Positions 1-5,941 of a stretch of DNA of 6,405 nucleotides are shown in pieces (within the stretch, counting starts at the first letter, position 1; every line of letters starts with the position of its first letter). This DNA comes from CALMKX01 sp044869955. Its GTDB lineage: Bacteria; Acidobacteriota; Thermoanaerobaculia; Multivoradales; SZUA-115. The notes under the pieces were generated by a model, which saw only the letters and a program-made list of their open reading frames with translations, had not been told where the DNA came from and searched no databases. The stretch lies in the NCBI GenBank assembly GCA_044869955.1, contig JBIOYC010000009.1:1-6405 (forward strand). Reading direction: 5' to 3'. The translations under genes were made by a program, and so were the position numbers.

Positions 1-2505
1 GGGGCGGACTCGGTGGTCTGGCTGCGCAACGACGGCGGCCTCGGCACCTGGCCCCTGGGCGACACGATCAGCAGCGCGGCGGACGAGGTCGCCTCGGTGG
101 CGGTGGCGGACCTGACCGGCGACGGCGACCTCGACGTGGTCGCCGCCGTTCCCGGCACGGGCGAGATCCTGCGCTGGCGCAGGGGCGACTGCACGGGCAC
201 CGTGTGGACGGTGGCGACCGTGGCCAGCGGGCTGGGCGGGCCGGCGGCCGTGGCCCTCGGCGACGTCAATGACGACGGCCGGGTCGACGCCGCGGCGGCC
301 CTGACGGACGACGACGAGGTGGCCTGGTTCCGCAACGACGGCGGCACCTGGACCCAGATCACGATCGACGCCGCCTTCGACGGACCGGTGGCGGTCGCGG
401 TCGGGGACGTCAACGGCGACGGCCGCCTCGACGTGGCCGCTGCCGGCGGCGGTGGTGGCGAGGTCGCCTGGTGGGGGCGCGTCGGGGGACCCTGGGTGAA
501 GACCTCCATCGGCCTCGTGCCGGCGGCGGTCGAGGCGAGCTTGGCCGACCTCGATCGCGACGGCGACCTGGACCTGCTCTCCGCCAGCGGCTCGCCGACC
601 GAGCCCGTGCGGTGGTGGGACAACGGCGCGGGGGACGGCAGCGCCTGGAGCTCGCAGTCCCTCGACGCCTCGCCGGGAACCCCGCGAGGGTTGGCCGCCT
701 TCGACCACGGCGGGGACGGCGACCTGGACGTGGTCTCGGCCGCCGCCGTCGGCGAGCTGCGGCTCTACGAGAACGCCTCGACCGCGCGCAGCGCCTTCCT
801 CGGTGCGCCGGGCTCTTACGCCTACCTGACGACCTTCCGCGAGACCCCCGACTGGGAGGCGGGGGACCTCGACGGCGACGGCCTCTTGGACCTGGTGGTG
901 ATCGATCGCGATCTCGGCACTCCCGACGGCATCGTCCACTGGATCAAGAACACCGGGGCCAGCCAGGACGGCGTCCTGGGCCTCGGCGGGACCCAGCTGA
1001 TCGAGCTCATCACCACCCATTCCTTCGAGGACCTCGCGGTGGGCGACCTCGACGGCGACGGCGACCAGGACGTGGTGATCGGCGAGACCAACAGCGTGGC
1101 CTTGAGCGTCACCCTCTGCCGCAACGGGGGCACGGGCCCGCCCTGGAGCTGCGGCCCCGAGGTCACCGGCCTGTGGAACGTCGACGGCCTGGGGATCGGC
1201 GACCTCGACGGCGACGGCGACCTCGACGTCTCGGCGGCGGTGCAGGTGGGTCCCCTCTCGACCGAGGACGCCGTGTGGTGGGAGCTCGACGGCGGCGCCA
1301 CCAGCTGGACCCTCCACACCGTCGAGGCAGGGGTCAACGGCCTCTCGTTCCTACTGCCCTTCGACCTCGACGGCGACGGCGACCTCGATCTCGAGGGCGA
1401 CGGCAACGACTGGTGGCGCAACGACGGCGGCACGCCGGTCGCCTGGGCGGCGCAGATCATGCCCGGCTCGGCCGTTTTGACCAACGACTTCGGTGACCTC
1501 GACGGCGACGGTGACCTCGACATGGCGGCCTCGGTGGCCACCCCGAGCGGCCCTGCCCTGGCCTGGTTCGAGAACGACGTCCAGGGCTCCGGGAACTGGA
1601 CCGAGCACGCGGTGGCAGTCCCGACCGTGACCTCCCACTTCGAGGACGTATCGCTCGCGGACCTCGACGTGGATGGCGACCTCGACGTGGTGGCAGGCGT
1701 GGTGGAGGGTGGCGAGGAGGATCTCGTCTGGTTCGAGAACGAGGTAGCGGTAGGGCTGTTGCCCTGGGCGGAGCACGCCATCCCCCGGCCCTTCTTCTTG
1801 CCGGTGCAGGGCTTCCGCCTCCTCACCGCCGATTTCGACCGCGACGGCGACCCGGACGTGGTGGCCGGCCGGGACCAATTCGATTTCGCCAGCTGGCTCA
1901 ACGGCGGCGGCCAGTTCGCCTTGGCCACCACCGCGGTGGCTCCGGCGACGCTGGCTCCGGGGGGCGTGGCCCCGGTGCTGGCCGTGGACGCCCTCCACCG
2001 CGGCCGGGCCGGCGAGGCGGCGATGGAGCTCACGGCGCTCGCCCTGCTCTTCGAGCGCTCGGAGGGAGTGCCTCTGAGCGAGACCGAGCTGGCGAGCCTG
2101 GTGGCGGCCGTGCGCCTCCACCACGACGACGGCTCCGGGGCCTTCGAACCGGGAGTGGACGCCGAAGTGGGGGCCCTCACCTCCTTCGCGTCCACCGACG
2201 GGGTGGTGGTGCTGCCCCTGGCGGACGGATTGCCCGCTCTCCAGCACCTACCGGCGGTGACGCCGGAGACCTACTTCGTGACCGTAGAGCTGACGTCCGG
2301 AGCCCTGGCCAGCGGAATTGCTAGCCTGCGCGTCACCCACCAGCCGGCCGCAGGCAGCGCCGCCGAGCACGCGGACTCCGACACCCCGCTCAGCCGCGAG
2401 GCCGCCCTGCCAGTCACCGCCACCTTCGACGTGGTGAGCGGCGCCCTCTTCGCCGACGGCTTCGAGTCCGGCGACACCTCGGCCTGGGCCCTGGTGTTTC
2501 CGTGA
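1..2505 (+). CDS. FG-GAP/VCBS repeat secreted protein, 5'-truncated, with FESGDTSAW-type C-terminal tail
   Basis: The reading frame is open from base 1 to the TGA at 2503-2505 (834 codons). The first codons already encode a repeat-like VVWLRNDGG, so the true start, and presumably a signal peptide, lies upstream; the GTG at 13 is not a credible start. Twelve calcium-binding loops of the form DxDxDGxxD or close variants begin at 109, 262, 406, 547, 703, 865, 1045, 1201, 1363, 1495, 1660 and 1831. They are spaced 44-60 residues apart and alternate with WFxNDGG-like strands. This is the FG-GAP/VCBS pattern of calcium-binding beta-propeller blades, usual in surface or secreted proteins. After about 1920 the repeats stop. 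A region of roughly 175 residues follows, including a DDGSGAFEPGVD stretch (2125-2160), and the protein ends in FADGFESGDTSAW plus five residues. Twelve or more blades suggest two propellers. The ligand is unknown; adhesion or polymer binding is only a possibility. It converges on the lysozyme gene 16 bp away. Confidence 0.9.
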   Translation, partial: GADSVVWLRNDGGLGTWPLGDTISSAADEVASVAVADLTGDGDLDVVAAVPGTGEILRWRRGDCTGTVWTVATVASGLGGPAAVALGDVNDDGRVDAAAALTDDDEVAWFRNDGGTWTQITIDAAFDGPVAVAVGDVNGDGRLDVAAAGGGGGEVAWWGRVGGPWVKTSIGLVPAAVEASLADLDRDGDLDLLSASGSPTEPVRWWDNGAGDGSAWSSQSLDASPGTPRGLAAFDHGGDGDLDVVSAAAVGELRLYENASTARSAFLGAPGSYAYLTTFRETPDWEAGDLDGDGLLDLVVIDRDLGTPDGIVHWIKNTGASQDGVLGLGGTQLIELITTHSFEDLAVGDLDGDGDQDVVIGETNSVALSVTLCRNGGTGPPWSCGPEVTGLWNVDGLGIGDLDGDGDLDVSAAVQVGPLSTEDAVWWELDGGATSWTLHTVEAGVNGLSFLLPFDLDGDGDLDLEGDGNDWWRNDGGTPVAWAAQIMPGSAVLTNDFGDLDGDGDLDMAASVATPSGPALAWFENDVQGSGNWTEHAVAVPTVTSHFEDVSLADLDVDGDLDVVAGVVEGGEEDLVWFENEVAVGLLPWAEHAIPRPFFLPVQGFRLLTADFDRDGDPDVVAGRDQFDFASWLNGGGQFALATTAVAPATLAPGGVAPVLAVDALHRGRAGEAAMELTALALLFERSEGVPLSETELASLVAAVRLHHDDGSGAFEPGVDAEVGALTSFASTDGVVVLPLADGLPALQHLPAVTPETYFVTVELTSGALASGIASLRVTHQPAAGSAAEHADSDTPLSREAALPVTATFDVVSGALFADGFESGDTSAWALVFP
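109..1857 (+). repeat. Twelve FG-GAP calcium-loop repeats within the coding sequence
   Basis: Each unit encodes nine residues of the type DLDGDGDLD. Units begin at 109, 262, 406, 547, 703, 865, 1045, 1201, 1363, 1495, 1660 and 1831, all in the same reading frame. Spacing ranges from 132 to 180 bp. The core at the DNA level (GACCTCGACGGCGACGGC) is nearly identical in units 6 to 10, while units 1-5, 11 and 12 are more diverged. This suggests that the middle blades were duplicated or homogenised more recently. Confidence 0.85.
2449..2502 (+). other. C-terminal FADGFESGDTSAW motif
   Basis: The last 18 residues begin FADGFESGDTSAW (2449-2487) and are followed by ALVFP and the stop. Closely similar 'FxDGFESGDTSAWS' endings recur, in my memory, at the extreme C-terminus of many otherwise unrelated large secreted proteins of high-GC Acidobacteriota and some proteobacteria. 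The position and the lack of homology to the repeats suggest a portable tail, perhaps used in export or surface retention. I know of no proven function, and the motif lacks the transmembrane helix and Arg cluster of PEP-CTERM-type tails. Confidence 0.5.
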
Positions 2506-2521
2506 GGCCGTGCGGCGGGCC

Positions 2522-3310
2522 CTAGCGAGCGGGGACGATCAGCACCGACGGGTCCGGGCCGGAGCGGTTGACGCGGGAGAGGTCGGCGCTCTTCTCGACG
2601 CCGGGGACCGCGGCGTCCCCCTGCCACTGCCACAGGTGCCAGCTGGACCATCCCGCCGGCACCCGGGGCTCCTCGACACCGTACTCCGCCACCCACAGGG
2701 GGTACTCGCCGAAGTCGGCGGTGAGGTGGGCGTCCCAGAAGCTCGCCGTGGTGTAGATGATCGGCTTGACGCCGAAGTGCTGCTCGACCAGCTGCAACCA
2801 GGTCCTGACCCGATCGGCCAGCCCCGGCTGGGTGTCGTGACCGATCACCTCGACGTCGACGACCGGGGCAAGGTCCCCCGGCTCGAGGCTGACCGTCTGG
2901 ATGAAGAAGCGGGCCTGCTCGGTCGGGTCGTCCTCGGTGACGTAGAAGTGGTAGGCACCGCGGACCAGCCCGGCCGTCTTGAGCTGCCGCCAGTGCTCGT
3001 CGAAGGCCGGGTCCTCGAGGTCGTCACCTTCGGTCGCCTTGACGAAGGCGAAGCTCTGGCCCGCCGCGACGAGCGTGGACCAATCGACCGTACCGCTGTG
3101 ACCGGAGACGTCGATGCCCGCATTCAGGCCCGCGGCGACCTGCTGGCGGGGGGTGGCGGTCGGGGCGGAAGCTGGCGGCGAGGCCGCCACCGGCGGTGGA
3201 GTCGGCGCGGCTGCCGTCTGCGCAGGGGCCGGCTCGCGGCAGGAGGCCAGGAGGGCGGTGGCGAGGACGAGCAAGGCGAGCCTGGAAGCCGTGCGATCAC
3301 GGGGGTGCAT
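2522..3310 (-). CDS. GH25 family lysozyme (N-acetylmuramidase), lipoprotein
   Basis: This 262-residue protein is predicted to cut the beta-1,4 bond between MurNAc and GlcNAc in peptidoglycan. It starts with a lipoprotein signal (MHPRDR, a hydrophobic stretch, then the lipobox LASC with Cys24), followed by a Pro/Ala-rich linker to about residue 63. The GH25 domain fills the rest. Visible hallmarks are GIDVS with Asp67, FAFVKATEG (about 87-95), GAYHFY (about 118-123), the catalytic PVVDVE with Asp152 and Glu154, PIIYT (about 183-187), LWVAEYG (about 205-211), HLWQW (about 225-229) and SADLSRVN near the end. The key acidic residues are all present, so it looks active. I chose the ATG at 3308-3310 because a longer in-frame start at 3406 adds 32 non-signal-like residues, whereas AGGAGG lies 6 nt before this ATG. 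Arg at position +2 after the lipid Cys would, by E. coli rules, favour the outer membrane. Possible roles are wall remodelling, autolysis or attack on other bacteria. Confidence 0.9.
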   Translation of the reverse strand: MHPRDRTASRLALLVLATALLASCREPAPAQTAAAPTPPPVAASPPASAPTATPRQQVAAGLNAGIDVSGHSGTVDWSTLVAAGQSFAFVKATEGDDLEDPAFDEHWRQLKTAGLVRGAYHFYVTEDDPTEQARFFIQTVSLEPGDLAPVVDVEVIGHDTQPGLADRVRTWLQLVEQHFGVKPIIYTTASFWDAHLTADFGEYPLWVAEYGVEEPRVPAGWSSWHLWQWQGDAAVPGVEKSADLSRVNRSGPDPSVLIVPAR

Positions 3311-3316
3311 TCCTTC

Positions 3317-3322
3317 CCTCCT
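3317..3322 (-). promoter_or_regulatory. Ribosome binding site of the lysozyme gene
   Basis: Read on the minus strand this is AGGAGG, followed by GAAGGA and the ATG at 3310-3308. The perfect Shine-Dalgarno match at 6-nt spacing decides the start in favour of the lipoprotein signal peptide over the upstream in-frame ATG at 3406. Confidence 0.75.
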
Positions 3323-3344
3323 GTTCTGGAACCTGAGGGTCGCA

Positions 3345-3373
3345 GTGGTACCAGAGCAGGGGACGGACGTCAA
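3345..3373 (-). promoter_or_regulatory. Candidate sigma70-type promoter of the lysozyme gene
   Basis: On the minus strand a TTGACG -35 box (3373-3368) is followed after 17 bp by TACCAC (3350-3345), preceded directly by TGG, an extended -10 feature. The -10 hexamer is weak (3 of 6) but the -35 is 5 of 6 and the spacing is ideal. Transcription would begin near 3338, giving a leader of about 28 nt with the AGGAGG inside it. It also lies downstream of the alternative ATG at 3406, which supports the shorter protein. Confidence 0.4.
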
Positions 3374-3416
3374 GGACTGGGCCCGGTTCACCAGCGCCCC
3401 TCCCACGGCCTGCGGC

Positions 3417-3422
3417 TATACT
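3417..3422 (+). promoter_or_regulatory. Possible -10 box for the SGNH gene
   Basis: TATACT matches the -10 consensus at 5 of 6 positions and sits 41 bp before the ATG at 3464, in an otherwise very GC-rich stretch. No acceptable -35 lies at 16-18 bp: the nearest, TTCACC at 3387, is 24 bp away. An activator-dependent or non-sigma70 promoter is possible. This is a weak call. Confidence 0.25.
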
Positions 3423-3463
3423 CCGGGCGATTCCGCCTCTCCCCTCAGCCCAGAGCTCCTTGG

Positions 3464-4711
3464 ATGTCCGCTCCTCGCCCCGAGCCTGCCCAGGATCCAC
3501 CGCGGGAGCCGCTTCCCGGCCGGGGGCCCCGGGGTGCGGGGCCTGGCGCGGGGGCCCCCCGGCTGTGGCTCTTCCGCGCCCTGCTGGTGGCGTTCAACCT
3601 CCTGCTCTTCGGGGGCTTCTACCTCGGCACCGTGGCCTGGCGCTCTCAGGCCCTCCACGCCAAACAGGGCCGGTGGGTCGGCCGTGCCTACCGGCCGCAC
3701 AAGCAATACGGCCACTTTCCCCGGCGCCGTGGCCAGGCCTACCACTCCCTCGAGCACGGGGAGCTGGTTCCGGTGGTGTTCGATGGCGGCGGCTTCCGGG
3801 TTCCGGTCAAGACCCCGGCTGCCCCTCCGGGGGCTCCTCGCCTGCTGTTCCTGGGAGACTCCTTCACCCACGGCTATGGCGTCGCGGCGGAGAAGACCTT
3901 CCCCTTCCTGACCGCCCGCAAGGTCGGCGCCGTGGCCTTGAACGCCGGCGTCTCGGGCTGGGGCCTGTCGCAGATGGTCTTGCGGGCCCGAGCGGAGATC
4001 CCCAGGGTCAAGCCGGACCTCATCGTGGTCCAGCACTCGAGCTGGCTGGCGGCCCGTTCCATGGGCTTCTACGGCCCCACTCGAGGGGCCCTCGCCCCCT
4101 CCCCCTACTTCTTCGAGGACCACGGCCGGATCGCGATCCAGCCTCCGGTCTTCACCTCCCGCCTCTTCAGCCTGCCGCTCTCGGAGCACTCGCAGGAGGG
4201 CCTCCTGCCCTTCGCGTGGCACGTGGGCCTGCCCTTGTTTGCCTATGAAGATTGGTCGGTGCTGCGGACGTCGATGCGCCGAGCCCTGGGGCGGTTGCCC
4301 CGGCCCGCCCGCTCCGAGCCGGAGGTGCTGCGCTTCGCCTACGGCGAGATCTCCCGGCTCTGTGCCGAGCACGGCGCCGCGATGGTGGTCTTGGTCCTGC
4401 CGCATCGGATCCACGACCGCGCGGCGGAGCTGACCAACGTCCCGCCGGAGTGGATCGTCCCGACTCTGGAAGAGCTGACCCGCGGGCTGCCGGAACCGAA
4501 CCGGGAGGCCTGGGAGAACAGCTACCAGCTGTGGCGGGGCGATCCGCCTCAGCTCGTGGATCGCCACCCTAGCCCACGGATGCACGCCGCCATCGCCAAG
4601 ATCCTGGCCCGCGCCATCGAGGGCCGGCTCCAGACGAGCCCACTCCTCGAGACGGCACCCGAGGTGCCAGCCACTTCCGGAGCGGCCGCTAGGGAGCGCG
4701 CCGCCAGGTGA
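3464..4711 (+). CDS. Membrane-anchored SGNH/GDSL hydrolase-like protein
   Basis: This 415-residue protein has a Pro/Gly/Arg-rich cytoplasmic N-terminus (1-32), one membrane segment (about 34-58) and an extracytoplasmic domain. The domain shows SGNH blocks: LLFLGDSFTHGYGV with nucleophile Ser133, NAGVSGWG (160-167) carrying the block II Gly, and DRHPSP with Asp366 and His368 as the end of the triad. The block III Asn is not obvious; the equivalent strand reads LIVVQHSSW (186-194). SGNH enzymes remove or transfer acyl groups on lipids, polysaccharides or peptidoglycan. The topology resembles envelope acyl-modifying members, but the substrate cannot be told. The start is the ATG at 3464: the frame stays open upstream only because it runs antisense to the lysozyme gene. 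No clear Shine-Dalgarno precedes it. The gene diverges from the lysozyme gene and its last 23 bp overlap the convergent lipocalin-like gene. Confidence 0.8.
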   Translation: MSAPRPEPAQDPPREPLPGRGPRGAGPGAGAPRLWLFRALLVAFNLLLFGGFYLGTVAWRSQALHAKQGRWVGRAYRPHKQYGHFPRRRGQAYHSLEHGELVPVVFDGGGFRVPVKTPAAPPGAPRLLFLGDSFTHGYGVAAEKTFPFLTARKVGAVALNAGVSGWGLSQMVLRARAEIPRVKPDLIVVQHSSWLAARSMGFYGPTRGALAPSPYFFEDHGRIAIQPPVFTSRLFSLPLSEHSQEGLLPFAWHVGLPLFAYEDWSVLRTSMRRALGRLPRPARSEPEVLRFAYGEISRLCAEHGAAMVVLVLPHRIHDRAAELTNVPPEWIVPTLEELTRGLPEPNREAWENSYQLWRGDPPQLVDRHPSPRMHAAIAKILARAIEGRLQTSPLLETAPEVPATSGAAARERAAR

Positions 4712-5216
4712 CCTCGCCGATCTCCGGACCGCCGGTCGTCGTCGTGCGGACGGTGTAGCGCAGCTCGTCGCCGGTGAGCGTGTAGGACCGGCGCTGCTCG
4801 GTGCCCTGCCAGTTGGGGAACGATGCGTGGTCGATGTGGAAGGTGAGGGTGCGCTGGGTCTCGTCGATCGAGTAGCGACCGAAATGAGAGTTGGTGCCCT
4901 GCACCGTGGCCCGGTTCTCCTCGTCGGTCCCCCGGTTCTTGTCGTTCGACCCGAAGCGGGCGCGGTCCGGGCGGAAGATCAGCACCGAGTAGCGGCCGCG
5001 GGCATCGAGGGTCAGCTGGCCCACCGGATGCGGGCCATAGGGCTGGATCCGGCGACCGTCCGGGAGCAGGTTGTCCACGCTGACCAGGGTCCAGGTGCCG
5101 GCGAGCTGCGGCCCTTGCTGGGTGGTGGCTGACGGGCGGCTGTCGTCCTGGGGCGCCTGGGCGCCGAGGTTCGTTGCGACGAGGAGAAGGGCGAGCATCG
5201 AGAGCACGCGGTTCAT
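4689..5216 (-). CDS. Secreted lipocalin-like domain protein (Lipocalin_5 type)
   Basis: This 175-residue protein has a Sec signal peptide (MNRVLSMLALLLVATNLGAQA, with an AQA cleavage site after residue 21) and a short polar linker. A single domain runs from LAGTWTLVSV (38-47) to the C-terminus. The series GTW, YGPHPVGQLTLDARGRYSV (60-78), FRPDRARF (81-88), HFGRYSID (111-118), FPNWQGTEQRRSY (133-145) and LTGDELRYTV (147-156) is the pattern I associate with the bacterial lipocalin-like family PF13924, a small beta-barrel. Ligand and function are not established; binding a small hydrophobic molecule in the periplasm is an inference. GGAGG stands 6 nt before the ATG at 5216-5214. A near-consensus promoter lies upstream, and the divergent neighbour encodes a CGNR regulator that may control it. 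Its stop at 4691-4689 lies inside the 3' end of the SGNH gene. Confidence 0.82.
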   Translation of the reverse strand: MNRVLSMLALLLVATNLGAQAPQDDSRPSATTQQGPQLAGTWTLVSVDNLLPDGRRIQPYGPHPVGQLTLDARGRYSVLIFRPDRARFGSNDKNRGTDEENRATVQGTNSHFGRYSIDETQRTLTFHIDHASFPNWQGTEQRRSYTLTGDELRYTVRTTTTGGPEIGEVTWRRAP

Positions 5217-5240
5217 CCATGACCTCCGGAGGGTTGAGTG

Positions 5241-5291
5241 GTAACCTGTTTATCTGGTTACGACTGCTGGTTATAATCGGAGGCCTGTAAC
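5241..5291. promoter_or_regulatory. Candidate operator: four GTAAC/GTTAC-type half-sites between divergent genes
   Basis: A perfect inverted repeat GTAACC (5241-5246) / GGTTAC (5256-5261) with a 9-bp spacer lies just downstream of the lipocalin start point and covers the plus-strand -35 region. Two further half-sites follow: GGTTAT at 5269-5274 inside the -10 boxes, and GTAAC at 5287-5291 in the minus-strand promoter spacer. CTGGTTA also occurs as a direct repeat at 5254-5260 and 5267-5273. A regulator bound here could block both promoters. The natural candidate is the adjacent CGNR protein, but this is inference. Confidence 0.45.
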
Positions 5292-5298
5292 TTGTCAA
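5270..5298 (-). promoter_or_regulatory. Strong sigma70-type promoter of the lipocalin-like gene
   Basis: On the minus strand a perfect TTGACA (5298-5293) is separated by exactly 17 bp from TATAAC (5275-5270), which matches 5 of 6. Such AT-rich hexamers stand out in this GC-rich window. Transcription would begin near 5263, leaving a leader of about 47 nt that contains the GTAACC/GGTTAC inverted repeat and the GGAGG ribosome binding site. Confidence 0.7.
5272..5277 (+). promoter_or_regulatory. Candidate -10 box of the CGNR regulator, overlapping the divergent -10
   Basis: TATAAT is a perfect -10 hexamer on the plus strand and shares four bases with the minus-strand -10 (5270-5275), because the TTATAA core is symmetrical. 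The -35 at 17-bp spacing is only TTTATC (5249-5254, 3 of 6), so plus-strand activity would be weaker. Transcription would begin near 5284, leaving a leader of about 46 nt before the ATG at 5330. Confidence 0.45.
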
Positions 5299-5329
5299 GC
5301 TGGTTTCCTCGGCTCGAGCGCGCGTCTCC

Positions 5330-5941
5330 ATGGCCCCCACCCAACCCCCGGCAGCCGGCGAGCGCTCGACTCCTCCCGGCGAGCTGCGGGACGGCTTCAA
5401 GTTCCGCTCCGGCAGCCTCGCCCTGGACTTGGCCGCCTCCGTGGCCTTCCGTCTCCGCGGCGAGCCCAAAGACCTGCTGGCGACCCCCCGCGACCTGGGC
5501 CGCTGGCTGGTGGCGGCTGGCCTGGCGACGAAGAATCCCGAGCCCACGCCCGAGGAGCTCGATCAGGCCCGTGAGCTGCGCGAGGCTCTCTACCGGCTGG
5601 CCCTCGCCACCGCCCGGCGGCAGGCTCTCTCCGGCCAGGACCGAGACCTGGTGAACCGGTGGGCGGCAGAGCCCCCCCCGGCCCCCCAGCTCGGCCCCTC
5701 GGGGCTGCGCTGGATCGGCGGCGGCGTGCGCTCCCTGCTCGCCGCGGTGGCGCGGGAGGGGGTGGAGCTGCTCGGCGGCCCGCTCGGCGAGCGGGTCCAT
5801 GAGTGCCAGGGGGCCGGCTGCGCCCTCCTTTTCGTGGACACCTCGCGCTCCGGGGCCCGGCGCTGGTGCTCCATGGCGGGCTGCGGCAACAAGGCCAAAG
5901 TGCGGGGCTTCCGCCGCCGCCGGCGGGAAGGGGCCGGCTGA
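5330..5941 (+). CDS. ABATE/CGNR zinc-finger transcriptional regulator
   Basis: This 203-residue protein has two domains. Residues about 22-150 look like the ABATE domain, opening with FKFRSGSLALDLAASV (23-38) and RGEPKDLLATPRDLGRWL (43-60). Residues about 155-195 form a CGNR zinc finger: HECQGAGCALLFVDTSR (157-173), RRWCSMAGCGNKAKV (177-191). The four likely zinc ligands are Cys159, Cys164, Cys180 and Cys185. The name-giving CGNR reads CGNK here, a conservative change, and a very basic RRRRR tail follows. Proteins of this class are predicted DNA-binding, stress-related regulators, with few characterised. The ATG at 5330 has no clear Shine-Dalgarno, but the next in-frame stop upstream is at 5288 and the only other candidate is a CTG at 5300. 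It is transcribed divergently from the lipocalin-like gene, so autoregulation plus control of that gene is the obvious model. Its stop codon lies on a 12-bp tandem duplication. Confidence 0.85.
   Translation: MAPTQPPAAGERSTPPGELRDGFKFRSGSLALDLAASVAFRLRGEPKDLLATPRDLGRWLVAAGLATKNPEPTPEELDQARELREALYRLALATARRQALSGQDRDLVNRWAAEPPPAPQLGPSGLRWIGGGVRSLLAAVAREGVELLGGPLGERVHECQGAGCALLFVDTSRSGARRWCSMAGCGNKAKVRGFRRRRREGAG

Noticed and set aside
822..2247. Two long minus-strand open frames (457 and 298 codons) under the FG-GAP gene
   Set aside because: They encode low-complexity Ser/Arg/Pro-rich or Gly/Glu/Val-rich sequence that simply mirrors the DxDGDxD repeats of the plus strand. No start signals or domains.
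2506..2521. Bidirectional terminator between the FG-GAP and lysozyme genes
   Set aside because: Only 16 bp, with no stem-loop plus T-run visible on either strand. Termination must occur elsewhere or be Rho-dependent.
3308..3406. ATG at 3406 as the lysozyme start
   Set aside because: It would bury the lipoprotein signal 32 residues inside the protein and precedes the likely promoter. ATG at 3310 has AGGAGG at 6 nt.
2510..3463. Long plus-strand open frame antisense to the lysozyme gene, continuous with the SGNH gene (733 codons in all)
   Set aside because: Its translation here is Arg/Gly/Asp-rich with no domain, while the opposite strand encodes a textbook GH25 enzyme with signal peptide and catalytic residues. 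Lack of stops is a high-GC artefact; the real SGNH protein starts at 3464.
3416..4585. 389-codon minus-strand frame under the SGNH gene
   Set aside because: Composition is Gly/Arg/Pro/Gln-rich without any motif, and it crosses the promoter region between the divergent genes. The plus-strand SGNH blocks are clear.
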